Positions 1-7,478 of a DNA stretch of 19,210 nt are shown here, piece after piece (positions within the stretch are counted from its first letter, which is position 1; the number at the start of each line of letters is the position of its first letter). The notes under the pieces were generated by a model, which was given only the letters and a program-made list of their open reading frames with translations, did no database searches and was not told where the DNA came from. A program made the translations under genes and the position numbers. The DNA is taken from positions 1 through 19,210 of the forward strand of contig DGQS01000191.1 of assembly GCA_002389785.1 (NCBI GenBank), written 5' to 3'. This DNA comes from Bacteroidetes bacterium UBA4408 (GTDB taxonomy: Bacteria > Bacteroidota > Bacteroidia > UBA4408).

Positions 1-1380
1 AGCTCCTTCTACTTTTTCGCTCCACACCAGTCCGCAATTTAATTTTAAACAATTGTTGTATTGATTTTGTAAAGTAAACAAACGTCCCGGTGCTATGCTA
101 ATTTGGTGAGCCATTGCAGTATTGTAAAGATCAATCGTATTAACGCTTTTGTTTAACTCTACCCATAAATGTAAACCCCCTTGCGGAATAGTAACTTTTG
201 TATCATCCGGAAAGTATTCACTAATGCAACGTAAAAACTGCAATGAATTTCGATGCAAAGTTTGCCTTAATTTTCGCAAGTGATTTTCATAGCGGTCATT
301 TTCTAAAAAGCTTCCCACAGCTTCATGGGTAATTGAGCTGGTGTAAAGCGAATGGTAGTATTTGGTGCGTGAAACTTTTTCTTTGAACTTTCCCGGAACA
401 AGCCAACCTACCCGATAGCCCGGTGCCAGTGTTTTTGAAAAGGAGCTGCACAAAAGTACCAAGCCACTTTCATCATAGGTTTTGCAGCAGCTGGGACGAT
501 GTTTTCCAAAATACAAATCCCCAAATAAATCGTCTTCAATCAAGGGAACGTTGTGCTTTTCCATTAATTTAACAACAGCCTTTTTATTATCATCGGGCAT
601 GCAGCTGCCTAAAGGATTACTGAAATTACTAACCAATAAACACAATTTTACTTTTTTTGTTTCCAATGCTTTTTTTAATGCATCTACTTCAATTCCGGTA
701 ATTGGATTGGTAGGTAACTCTAGCACTTTTAATCCAAGACTTTTTGCCAAATGCAAAATTCCAAAGTACACCGGACTCTCAACGGCAATAGTATCGCCAC
801 GTTGGGCTAATGTAAGCATGCAAAAGGAAAGCGAATCTTGGCTACCTGAAGTGGTAATAATATCTTCGGCATTTAATTTTCCTCCCCACATCAAAGAGCG
901 AATTGCAATTTGTTTTTTCAAATTTTGATTGCCGTACTTGTCATAACTTAATCCTCCGCCTTGCAGGGAACGCGTAGCATTCACTATGGCTTTGTTCATT
1001 TTTGCAACCGGCAACAATTCAATAGCGGGCACACCGGTTGATAGCTCAATTTTAGCCTTGCTTATATTTTGAGAAACAGTAAAAATAATTTCTTCGGTAC
1101 CATCATCAATTTTAGCAACAATGGGCTTACTGGTTTGAGGAACATTTTTAAAATGTTTATGGGCATAAGAAACATAATAACCCGACTGAGGGCGTGATTC
1201 AATTAATCCGCGGCATTCCAATTCAAAATACGCTTGTTGAGCAGTGCTGATACTAACTCCTTTTTCAAGTGCCACTGTTCTTAAGGAGGGCAATTTATCA
1301 CCAATTTTAAGAACATCACTTTTGATTTGATGTTCAACATTATTCGCAAGCTGTAAATAAAGCAATTCGTTTTTATTCAT
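1..1380 (-). CDS. MocR/PdxR-type GntR regulator with aminotransferase domain (3' end cut by window edge)
   Basis: I translated this frame by hand; it is open from the ATG at 1380 to base 1, giving 460 residues with no stop, so only the last few residues are missing. Residues 1-70 form a GntR-type winged helix (LPSLRTVALEKGVSISTAQQ, then a YFELECRGLIESRPQSGYYV stretch). After a linker comes a fold-type I aminotransferase domain. The PLP-binding lysine is K316 in the SSFSKTLAPGYRVGW motif, and the Asn and Asp of the SNFSNPLG and PLIEDD motifs are also present. MocR regulators sense PLP or an amino-acid adduct of it and control a neighbouring, often divergent, gene. Here the divergent neighbour is a PNPOx-like flavoprotein, 116 bp away, which is the likely target. 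The exact ligand cannot be told from sequence. Confidence 0.9.
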   Translation of the reverse strand, partial: MNKNELLYLQLANNVEHQIKSDVLKIGDKLPSLRTVALEKGVSISTAQQAYFELECRGLIESRPQSGYYVSYAHKHFKNVPQTSKPIVAKIDDGTEEIIFTVSQNISKAKIELSTGVPAIELLPVAKMNKAIVNATRSLQGGGLSYDKYGNQNLKKQIAIRSLMWGGKLNAEDIITTSGSQDSLSFCMLTLAQRGDTIAVESPVYFGILHLAKSLGLKVLELPTNPITGIEVDALKKALETKKVKLCLLVSNFSNPLGSCMPDDNKKAVVKLMEKHNVPLIEDDLFGDLYFGKHRPSCCKTYDESGLVLLCSSFSKTLAPGYRVGWLVPGKFKEKVSRTKYYHSLYTSSITHEAVGSFLENDRYENHLRKLRQTLHRNSLQFLRCISEYFPDDTKVTIPQGGLHLWVELNKSVNTIDLYNTAMAHQISIAPGRLFTLQNQYNNCLKLNCGLVWSEKVEGA

Positions 1381-1496
1381 TTGGTAAAAATAACTGTACT
1401 GGTCATATTATACAAATTTGTATCTGTGTTAACTGTCTTGATTGCTACACTTTTGTAGCGTGAGTTGTGAAATCTAATAGTTAAAAATTTAATTCT
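1381..1496. promoter_or_regulatory. Divergent promoter/operator region between MocR regulator and PNPOx-like gene
   Basis: This 116-bp spacer separates two divergent start codons, so it must hold both promoters. It contains a perfect 14-bp palindrome ATACAAATTTGTAT (1410-1423), two direct copies of TAACTGT (1391-1397 and 1430-1436, 39 bp apart) on either side of it, and a GCTACA-N4-TGTAGC inverted repeat (1444-1459). MocR proteins usually bind direct or inverted repeats in such a spacer. Assigning these repeats to this regulator is inference. I could not fix the transcription starts. Confidence 0.5.
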
Positions 1497-2135
1497 ATGG
1501 AGTTTAATAAAGTAGTAAGAGGAGCGAAACGCGAAATGAACAATGAAGAAAGTGTGTATGCAATTTTGGATGCAGGTTTTATGTGCCATGTTGCATTTCA
1601 ACATCAAGGACAAGCCATGATAATTCCTACAGCTTATGGTAGGGAAGGAGACAATTTATACATTCATGGTTCAACAAAGAATTTTATGCTCAATCAAATT
1701 TTGGATGGACAAAGCATCTGTATTAGTGTTACGCATTTAGATGGAATTGTATTGGCTAAAAGTCTGTTTCATACATCGGTTAATTATCGCTCAACTGTAT
1801 TGTTCGGTAAAGCTGTGTTGGTGGAAGATGAAGAGGAAAGAATGGATGGATTGAAAAGTATTACAGAAAATATTGTGAAGGGAAGATGGAATGAGGTAGA
1901 GGTTGGTGATGAAAACCAATTGAAAGCTACGATGATAATTAAATTCACTATTGATTCTGCATCTGCGAAAATTAGAAACGAAGGTCCCGTCGGAGATGAT
2001 TCAATACTTAATGAGGTGTGGAGTGGGCATATTCCGCTTGCGTTGAAAGCAGCGCAGCCGATACAAGATAAGAAGTTTGGAGTAGTATTAGAGATGAGTA
2101 AATCGGTGAAAAATTATTATGAAAAGCATAAGTAG
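1497..2135 (+). CDS. PNPOx/NimA-like flavin-nucleotide-binding protein
   Basis: This is a 212-residue protein of the pyridoxamine 5'-phosphate oxidase-like split-barrel family, close to the Nim/flavin-nucleotide-binding subgroup. Typical signs are the N-terminal RGAKRE...VYAILDAGFMCHVAF block, the IPTAYGREGDNLYIHGS block (about 43-60) that lines the flavin site, the SVNYRSTVLFGKA strand (about 95-107), and the C-terminal SGHIPL motif. Members bind FMN or F420 and reduce or oxidise small molecules; some give nitroimidazole resistance, but the substrate here is unknown. The family pattern extends to the extreme N-terminus, which supports the 1497 start over Met14. It is divergent from a MocR regulator, a common arrangement for PNPOx-like genes, and is followed 18 bp later by the racemase homologue. 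Confidence 0.88.
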   Translation: MEFNKVVRGAKREMNNEESVYAILDAGFMCHVAFQHQGQAMIIPTAYGREGDNLYIHGSTKNFMLNQILDGQSICISVTHLDGIVLAKSLFHTSVNYRSTVLFGKAVLVEDEEERMDGLKSITENIVKGRWNEVEVGDENQLKATMIIKFTIDSASAKIRNEGPVGDDSILNEVWSGHIPLALKAAQPIQDKKFGVVLEMSKSVKNYYEKHK

Positions 2136-2153
2136 GCAATCTAAAATAAAGGC

Positions 2154-2852
2154 ATAAAAACCTTAGGTCTAATTGGTGGAATCAGTTACCATTCCACGGC
2201 AACTTATTATACGTTAATAAATAAGCAAGTTAGTGAATTAGCAGGAGCTAATCATGCTGCAAAACTAGTGCTGTATTCAGTGAACTATAACGATTTTAAG
2301 CTATTGCAAAGCAATAACGATTGGAAGACAATTGCGACTATGCTTAGCGAAATTGCCATCAAACTTCAAAATGCAGGTGCGGATTGCATTGTACTTTGTT
2401 GCAATACCGCACACAAAATTGCTGCTGAATTAAAGGCTAAAATTAACATACCTTTCCTGCACATAGCTGATGAAACCGCCAAGGAAGTTGCCAAGCACAA
2501 TATGAAAAAGCTAGCATTGCTCGGTACAAAGTTTATTATGGAAGATCCTTTTTTTAGTACTTGCTTAGGCAATTATGGAATTGATACCATACTACCCGGT
2601 AAAGATGAACAAGAAGTAATACATAATACAATATTGAATGAACTGGCTAAAGGTTTTTTATCAGATGAATCAAGGAATAAAATTCGAAGTATTATTCAAA
2701 ATTTAAAAGAAAGTGGAGCAGAAGCAGTAATCTTGGGATGCACAGAATTGGGATTGTTTCTGCACGAAGCTGAGTGTGAAGTAAAATTTTTCGATACACT
2801 GAATATTCATGCTAAAGCAGCAGCTGATTTTGCACTTAGTACTACTGATTAG
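2154..2852 (+). CDS. Aspartate/glutamate racemase family protein with ATA in place of the start codon
   Basis: The frame encodes a full-length (about 232 residues) Asp/Glu racemase. The N-terminal KTLGLIGGISYHST motif begins right after an ATA codon at 2154, where relatives have ATG. The in-frame stop TAA lies at 2142-2144, and the first canonical start is GTG at 2268, which would remove the N-terminal 38 residues including the GGIS active-site loop. Both catalytic cysteines are present, C83 in LCCNTAHK and C196 in LGCTEL, so the body is intact. These PLP-independent enzymes interconvert amino-acid enantiomers by a two-base mechanism. The gene may use an AUA start, may be silenced by a start-codon mutation, or the base may be a sequencing error. 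An AAAGG stretch just before the ATA is a weak ribosome-binding site. It is 18 bp downstream of the PNPOx-like gene and could share its transcript. Confidence 0.8.
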   Translation: MKTLGLIGGISYHSTATYYTLINKQVSELAGANHAAKLVLYSVNYNDFKLLQSNNDWKTIATMLSEIAIKLQNAGADCIVLCCNTAHKIAAELKAKINIPFLHIADETAKEVAKHNMKKLALLGTKFIMEDPFFSTCLGNYGIDTILPGKDEQEVIHNTILNELAKGFLSDESRNKIRSIIQNLKESGAEAVILGCTELGLFLHEAECEVKFFDTLNIHAKAAADFALSTTD

Positions 2853-2869
2853 AAAAGTTTTACCAAGTT

Positions 2870-2908
2870 GTAAGTTTCCGATATAGATTTTCTAACTTAC
2901 TGTTTTTA
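2870..2908 (+). terminator. Possible terminator hairpin after the racemase gene
   Basis: GTAAGTT (2870-2876) pairs perfectly with AACTTAC (2894-2900), followed by TGTTTTTA. The loop of 17 bases is long and the stem has low GC content, so this is a weak candidate for a Rho-independent terminator. The rest of the 2853-3033 gap shows no gene. Confidence 0.3.
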
Positions 2909-3033
2909 CTCACCCGTTTTAGTTAGTGGAATAGTCAAGCAATAGGTTAGATTCAAAAGCAAAGTGAGCAGCAAAATGAACCTGTTATATCAAAAAAATA
3001 AAGAGTTTTCAAACTATAATTAAGATACTAAGG

Positions 3034-3540
3034 ATGCAATCAACGTACACATATCGTGAAGGAAATTTAAATGACTTAACGCGAATTAAGGAGTTAACTT
3101 TGCTTGCTTATCTGAAATATAAAAACGAAATTTCTAAGGAGAGTAAAGCTACCTGGATTGCAAATCTTGGTAATGAAAATACTTACTTAGAACTTTTAAA
3201 GAGCGCTTCAAGTTTTATCTGTGAGTACGAACACAAAATTATTGGAAGTGCTTTTCTAATTCCGAACGGCAATCCTTATAAATGGTTTCAAGCTGATTGG
3301 ACTTACATCAGGATGCTTGCAGTTCATCCGGATTTTGAAGGCAAAGGAATTGGTAAAAAGTTAACACAACTATGCATCGATAAAGCAATTGAAAATGATG
3401 AGAAATGTATTGCTTTACACACTTCTGAATTTCAACATGCAGCAAGACACATTTATGAAAGCATGGGTTTTGTAAGAATAAAAGAGCTCGGATTAATTTT
3501 TGGTAAACACTACTATTTGTATACACTTCAATTGAAATAA
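3034..3540 (+). CDS. GNAT-family N-acetyltransferase
   Basis: This 168-residue protein is a single GNAT domain. The acetyl-CoA-binding motif A is clear at residues 92-118: the strand IRMLAVHPDF is followed by EGKGIGKKLTQLCIDKA, matching the family pattern x-x-G-x-G-x-G. The downstream LHTSEFQHAARHIYESMGF block is the usual motif B with the Tyr that can act as general acid. The family moves an acetyl group from acetyl-CoA to an amine; the acceptor cannot be predicted. A second, different GNAT gene starts 2 bp after its stop, so the two are probably co-transcribed. Confidence 0.88.
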   Translation: MQSTYTYREGNLNDLTRIKELTLLAYLKYKNEISKESKATWIANLGNENTYLELLKSASSFICEYEHKIIGSAFLIPNGNPYKWFQADWTYIRMLAVHPDFEGKGIGKKLTQLCIDKAIENDEKCIALHTSEFQHAARHIYESMGFVRIKELGLIFGKHYYLYTLQLK

Positions 3541-3542
3541 CT

Positions 3543-4013
3543 ATGAACTTTAATTACTGTAAGGCCACATTAGCTGATGTTGAAACTTTGGTGGAAAAAA
3601 GAATTTTATTTTCACTTGAATTAGCCGGGGAGCAAAGTGAAGAAGCTATTCAATTTTTGAGAAAACAAATGACCAACTATTTTTCGAAATCAATAGTTGA
3701 TCACAGCTCTATTTCAATCATTGCAAAAGACCAGGATATTGTCGCAGGTATTGGCTCTATTCATTTGAGAGAAATGCCGGGTAATTTTAAGAATCCATCA
3801 GGACGATGGGGCTATATTATGAATATGTATACCATTCCTGAATATAGAAGAAAAGGAATTTGTAGAAACATTTTGAGAATGTTAGTCGAAGAAGGTAAGA
3901 AAATTGGATTAACTGCTTTTGAATTACACGCAACTAAGGAAGGAGAAATGGTATATACACAGGAAGGATTTATTCTACACAACGAACCAACTTTAAGATT
4001 TTTGATCGGTTAA
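3543..4013 (+). CDS. GNAT-family N-acetyltransferase
   Basis: This is a 156-residue single-domain GNAT protein. Motif A lies at about 92-115: NMYTIPEYRRKGICRNILRM, with RRKGIC as the pyrophosphate-binding loop (Cys107 in place of the usual Gly or Ala). The C-terminal block with MVYTQEGF corresponds to motif B. The N-terminal half (TLVEKRILFSLELAGE) resembles GNATs that act on small molecules, but I cannot name an acceptor. It follows another GNAT gene after 2 bp. The two proteins share only the general fold and motif A, so they are not a recent duplication. Confidence 0.85.
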   Translation: MNFNYCKATLADVETLVEKRILFSLELAGEQSEEAIQFLRKQMTNYFSKSIVDHSSISIIAKDQDIVAGIGSIHLREMPGNFKNPSGRWGYIMNMYTIPEYRRKGICRNILRMLVEEGKKIGLTAFELHATKEGEMVYTQEGFILHNEPTLRFLIG

Positions 4014-4429
4014 ATTAGAAATGCTCAAGCGCAATTTTATTGCAATAACATATACTGCACCAAGTTCAAACGAGAATTAGTTTAAATCATGATAGTTGTA
4101 GCTTTTGTAGATTTATTAGGTGCATATTATAAATATCTTAGAATGAAGATTTGTGTATAAATGAATTGGAAAATGGTACTACAAATATTTATTTTACTGA
4201 TGATTGGATAAAGATTTCAAGCTTATGTTTTAAGATATCACCGAATCATTGAACTTAAAAGGATTAGGAGACAGAATTCTTTTAGGTATTTTGGTAGCGA
4301 AGTTCGTAAGCAGGAATATAACTGCAGTAATAAAGATTAATGTTACTGAAGATATGTTGTTTTGAATTTTCAGAAAGTTATATTGAATTGAGCAAGGAGT
4401 TAATAGTTGATAAATTTTAAAATGCTAAT
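4014..4429 (+). other. 416-bp stretch without an intact gene; two relic-like open frames
   Basis: No start-to-stop gene of useful length is present. Two overlapping open frames read like protein but lack starts. The first, 4142-4249 (36 codons after a TAG), contains NGTTNIYFTDDWIKISSL. The second, 4234-4362 (43 codons after ATG-TTT-TAA), contains LKGLGDRILLGILVAKFVSR. Joining them needs a frameshift near 4230-4240. They may be remains of one decayed gene, or chance open frames in AT-rich DNA; I do not recognise a family. A small hairpin GCAAT-TTT-ATTGC lies at 4031-4043. Confidence 0.3.
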
Positions 4430-4777
4430 ATGATGTTGAATATTTCATTTCAGAAGATTGATTGGAGTACAATTGAAAAAGTTGAATATAAAGGAGAAAG
4501 TGGCAATGCTTACTGGCAGACTTTGCAATTTGCCGGACTTCGATTGCGAATAGTTGAATATTCTAACAGTTATGTGGCCGATCATTGGTGCAAAAAAGGC
4601 CATATTGTGCATTGTCTTGATGGAGAGTTTATTTCAGAGTTGCAAAACGGTGAAAAAATTAAACTAACGAAAGGAGAGAGTTACATTGTGTCAGATGATT
4701 TGAGTTCACATCGCTCATTAACTCAAAATGGCACAAAGCTGTTGATTATTGACGGTGATTTTTTAAAAAGTAATTGA
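4430..4777 (+). CDS. DHCW-motif cupin-fold protein
   Basis: This 115-residue protein is a small single-domain cupin of the DHCW-motif family. The family signature is YVADHWCKKGHIVHCLDGEF at about residues 48-67, holding His, Cys and His residues that could bind a metal. It is followed by the second cupin strand pair (LTKGESYIVSDDLSSHRS) with a further His. The biochemical role of the family is not known to me. The gene can start at either of two adjacent ATG codons (4430 or 4433). It stands alone after the 416-bp gap, and the next gene starts 44 bp later. Confidence 0.8.
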   Translation: MMLNISFQKIDWSTIEKVEYKGESGNAYWQTLQFAGLRLRIVEYSNSYVADHWCKKGHIVHCLDGEFISELQNGEKIKLTKGESYIVSDDLSSHRSLTQNGTKLLIIDGDFLKSN

Positions 4778-4821
4778 AGTAGTGAATTTATCGTAAGCAA
4801 AATTTTAAAACCAAAACACGT

Positions 4822-6105
4822 ATGTTTAAAATTAACGTTTCAATTTTAGTTGCCTTATTTGTTTGTTTCACACTAACTGCTAATTCACAGCAAAAGGAGT
4901 TTAATGCTTATTATGATGAACTGCATCAGTTAAATCAGTTTAATGGAAATGTATTGTTTGCAAAGAACAACACTATACTTTTTCAAAATTCCTATAACAT
5001 AACCGGAGTTATTGACAGTTTTAAAGTTGCCCCACAAAGTAAATTTATTATTGCTTCTGTTTCCAAAGTGTTTATTAAAGTAGCAATACTAAAGTTGGCT
5101 GAGCAAGGAAAATTAAATCTCTCAGATAGCTTAGTCAAATTTTTACCCGATTTTCCGAATGCAACTAAAATAACCGTTGAACAATTGATGTTACATAAAT
5201 CGGGACTGCCAAGAGAAATTAGCGATTACGAAAAGTATGATAAGTTGAGTTTAAATCAAGCCATTGATTTAGCTAAAAAGGAATCATTAGTATTTGAACC
5301 CAATACGCAAACCGCCTATTCGAACGTTGGATATTTTTTGCTTCATTACATCATAGAAAAGGCTTCCGGAAAAAATTATTTTTTGTTCATGCAAGAGGAT
5401 GTTTTCAATAGATTAAAATTGGAGAACACCTTTGAATACAATAATGCTGCTGATAAACACAATTTTGTTTTTGGTTTTACAAATGAAAATGCTAAGGTTG
5501 AAGCAACCGAAACAAGAACAATAAATCAATTTGAAACCGGAAATATTATCACAACTATAAACGATTTATATAAATTTTGCCGGGAAATAATTTCATCAGA
5601 ATTTATTTCAGATAAGTCAAAGTCAATTTTATTTAAAAATGATAGCATGCTTGTACAAGCAGGTGGTAGAAAGGGTTATAGAGCCTATTTAAGCATTAAT
5701 TTAAAAAGCAATACGACCTTTATTTTTCTTTCCAATCAAACGAATATTCCTTTTGATGAGATAGTTAAAGCTAGTACGAATATATATGAAGGCAAGCCAT
5801 TTCAACTACCAAAAGTTATTTCGCGAAAGGAAATTGATTTGCCTGCCGAATTCTTAAAAAAGTATGAAGGTATTTTTGTTTCTAAGGAACACAAATTGCA
5901 TTATACACTTAAATTAATCGATAAAAATTTGGTTATAATTGAACCCGATGATACACGTACTAAATTGTTTGCTGAAGATGAAAACAATTTTTTTGACAAT
6001 CCAAAATCGACTGACAACTATACATTCGTAAAAAACGGAGAGGGCAAAATAACTGCCTTGCAAATAGCTTCTAGTGGAATGAAGTTTATTTTGCAAAAAC
6101 AGTAG
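4822..6105 (+). CDS. Exported serine hydrolase of the beta-lactamase/penicillin-binding-protein-like family
   Basis: The 427-residue protein begins with a signal peptide (hydrophobic VSILVALFVCFTLTANS, likely cut near residue 22), so it acts outside the cytoplasm. Residues about 30-320 are a class C beta-lactamase-like domain. The SxxK motif is S79-V-S-K82 with nucleophile S79, the YxN motif is Y166-S-N168, and a GGRKG stretch at 281-285 sits where the third (KTG/HxG) motif is expected. The C-terminal 100 residues (KYEGIFVSKEHKLHYTLKLI onward) look like the beta-rich tail domain found in many such hydrolases. Members include esterases, D-aminopeptidases and peptidoglycan enzymes, and most are not antibiotic-degrading. 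The substrate is unknown. There is no obvious partner gene next to it. Confidence 0.87.
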   Translation: MFKINVSILVALFVCFTLTANSQQKEFNAYYDELHQLNQFNGNVLFAKNNTILFQNSYNITGVIDSFKVAPQSKFIIASVSKVFIKVAILKLAEQGKLNLSDSLVKFLPDFPNATKITVEQLMLHKSGLPREISDYEKYDKLSLNQAIDLAKKESLVFEPNTQTAYSNVGYFLLHYIIEKASGKNYFLFMQEDVFNRLKLENTFEYNNAADKHNFVFGFTNENAKVEATETRTINQFETGNIITTINDLYKFCREIISSEFISDKSKSILFKNDSMLVQAGGRKGYRAYLSINLKSNTTFIFLSNQTNIPFDEIVKASTNIYEGKPFQLPKVISRKEIDLPAEFLKKYEGIFVSKEHKLHYTLKLIDKNLVIIEPDDTRTKLFAEDENNFFDNPKSTDNYTFVKNGEGKITALQIASSGMKFILQKQ

Positions 6106-6551
6106 TTCGAAAATTGCTAGCATGTACTTTAGATTTTAATCCAACTTTTTAGTTGAAAAATCAGCAATCCTTCAGCAACAAATCAGGCAATAAAGCTTCA
6201 AAGCAGACTATATGAATATTCTTTCAATGCAAGCTTATAACATTGCAGAAGTCTTACTAAGTTAGCTACAATCCTTTTATCTAAGGACCACTTTCATGAT
6301 GATGGTTCTTCGCAAAATTATTTTGAAAGTATATCACCTACTGATTTTAAGTTCAAAAATGAGCAAGGTCTTGCAATGCAAGACAATATACTTACAACTA
6401 TTTATAGGTTTAAGGTTGAATTATAAGCTATGCAAGCATTGCCTTGGAAGTAACCGACTACCCATCTTAGTTTTTAATTGGCCGAAAATGTCTAAGTATT
6501 GGCTGTTTGATTGAATATTATTTTGCAACTTTTACAAAAAATTAATACAGC
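6106..6551 (+). other. 446-bp gap with a relic-like frame and repeated CAATGCAAG motifs
   Basis: No intact gene is supported. A 61-codon frame (6241-6423, after a TAA) encodes protein-like sequence with SKDHFHDDGSSQNYFES and ends in IYRFKVEL, but has no start until an internal ATG. It may be the 3' remnant of a decayed gene. The motif CAATGCAAG occurs at 6225-6233 and 6374-6382, the second inside a 17-bp palindrome (6368-6384, arms GTCTTGCA/TGCAAGAC, one central base). A related ATGCAAGCATTGC lies at 6430-6442. These lie upstream of an AraC-type regulator gene and might be its operators. A small hairpin CAACT-TTTT-AGTTG (6142-6155) follows the hydrolase gene. Confidence 0.35.
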
Positions 6552-7478
6552 ATGTCAACGAAGTTTACATTTCTTATTCTTCCACAAATTCACATACTTG
6601 ATTTGGCAGGAGCCGATCAGGCAATTCATGAAGCAATTGATTTTAAAGCTGATTTTGAAATTGAATACTGTGGAATCGGCAAAAATGTTTTGTCAACCAG
6701 CGGTTTGCCATTTGGATCTGTTAAGCATTTTACAAAAGTAGAACTTACTAAAGGAGATTTTTTAGTAGTTCCTGGCATCGCTTATTCTTACATCAGTTCT
6801 GATGACTTTTTAAAAAACACCGCATTGTTTGAATGGATAAGATTACAACATTTACGGGGAGTTAATATTTGTAGTATATGTATTGGTGCATTCGTACTGG
6901 CCGAATGTGGAATTTTAGATGAGCGAAGCTGCACCACGCATTTTAGAAAAACGTACGAATTAAGACAACGCTATCCTAAGATTAAAGTTCAAGAGAATAT
7001 TTTGTTTACCGACGAAGATGGTATATATACCAGTGCCGGAATTGCAGCCGGAATAGATCTTATTTTGCACATCATTGAGAAATTAAAAGGAAGTTATTTT
7101 GCTCATCTGGTTGCGCGTGAGTTAGTGGTTTACAGCAGAAGAAATGGAACCGACACTCAAGAAAGTGCGGTATTAAGGTACCGAAACCACTTGCACAATG
7201 GTATACATAAGGTACAAGATTATATCTATTCATCTATTCATACTAAAACAAGTTTGTATGATTTAGCAGCTATGGCCAATATGAGCGAAAGAAATTTTAC
7301 GCGCATTTTTAAAAAGGAGACCGGTATTACCGTAAATCAATTTATTACAAGTATTAGAAAAGCGAAAGCGCTTGAATTAATTGGTAATCCTGATTTATCA
7401 AAAGTTGAAATAGCAAACAAAATTGGTTTGCAAAGTGAAAGGCAATTGAGTAGAATTTTAAATCAACCTACTACATGA
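6552..7478 (+). CDS. GlxA-type AraC family transcriptional regulator with DJ-1/PfpI domain
   Basis: The 308-residue protein has two domains. Residues 5-185 form a DJ-1/PfpI-like glutamine-amidotransferase-fold sensor domain, with the nucleophile-elbow cysteine C110 in ICSICIGAFVLAECG and the CTTHFR motif at 127-132. Residues about 214-305 form an AraC-type double helix-turn-helix (SLYDLAAMANMSERNFTRIF, then VEIANKIGLQSERQLSRIL). GlxA-type regulators respond to small metabolites, but the ligand cannot be predicted. The start at 6552 fits the beginning of the DJ-1 domain (KFTFLILPQIHILDLAGADQ). Its stop overlaps the ATG of the next gene by 4 bp (ATGA), which indicates translational coupling with the M1-like gene. 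Confidence 0.88.
   Translation: MSTKFTFLILPQIHILDLAGADQAIHEAIDFKADFEIEYCGIGKNVLSTSGLPFGSVKHFTKVELTKGDFLVVPGIAYSYISSDDFLKNTALFEWIRLQHLRGVNICSICIGAFVLAECGILDERSCTTHFRKTYELRQRYPKIKVQENILFTDEDGIYTSAGIAAGIDLILHIIEKLKGSYFAHLVARELVVYSRRNGTDTQESAVLRYRNHLHNGIHKVQDYIYSSIHTKTSLYDLAAMANMSERNFTRIFKKETGITVNQFITSIRKAKALELIGNPDLSKVEIANKIGLQSERQLSRILNQPTT

Noticed and set aside
482..928. 148-codon open frame on the plus strand
   Set aside because: It lies antisense inside the well-supported MocR regulator gene and has no protein-family features.
3034..4013. Tandem GNAT genes as a recent duplication or a toxin-antitoxin pair
   Set aside because: The two proteins differ outside motif A, and neither is accompanied by a small DNA-binding partner such as a ribbon-helix-helix antitoxin.
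4822..6105. Beta-lactamase-fold protein as an antibiotic-resistance gene
   Set aside because: The family is broad and mostly peptidase or esterase; the motifs fit the general serine hydrolase group, and nothing points to a drug substrate.
6296..6741. Two open frames of 72 and 76 codons upstream of and overlapping the GlxA-type gene
   Set aside because: They have no family features; the second overlaps the DJ-1 domain in another frame, and the first is a different frame of the relic-like stretch.
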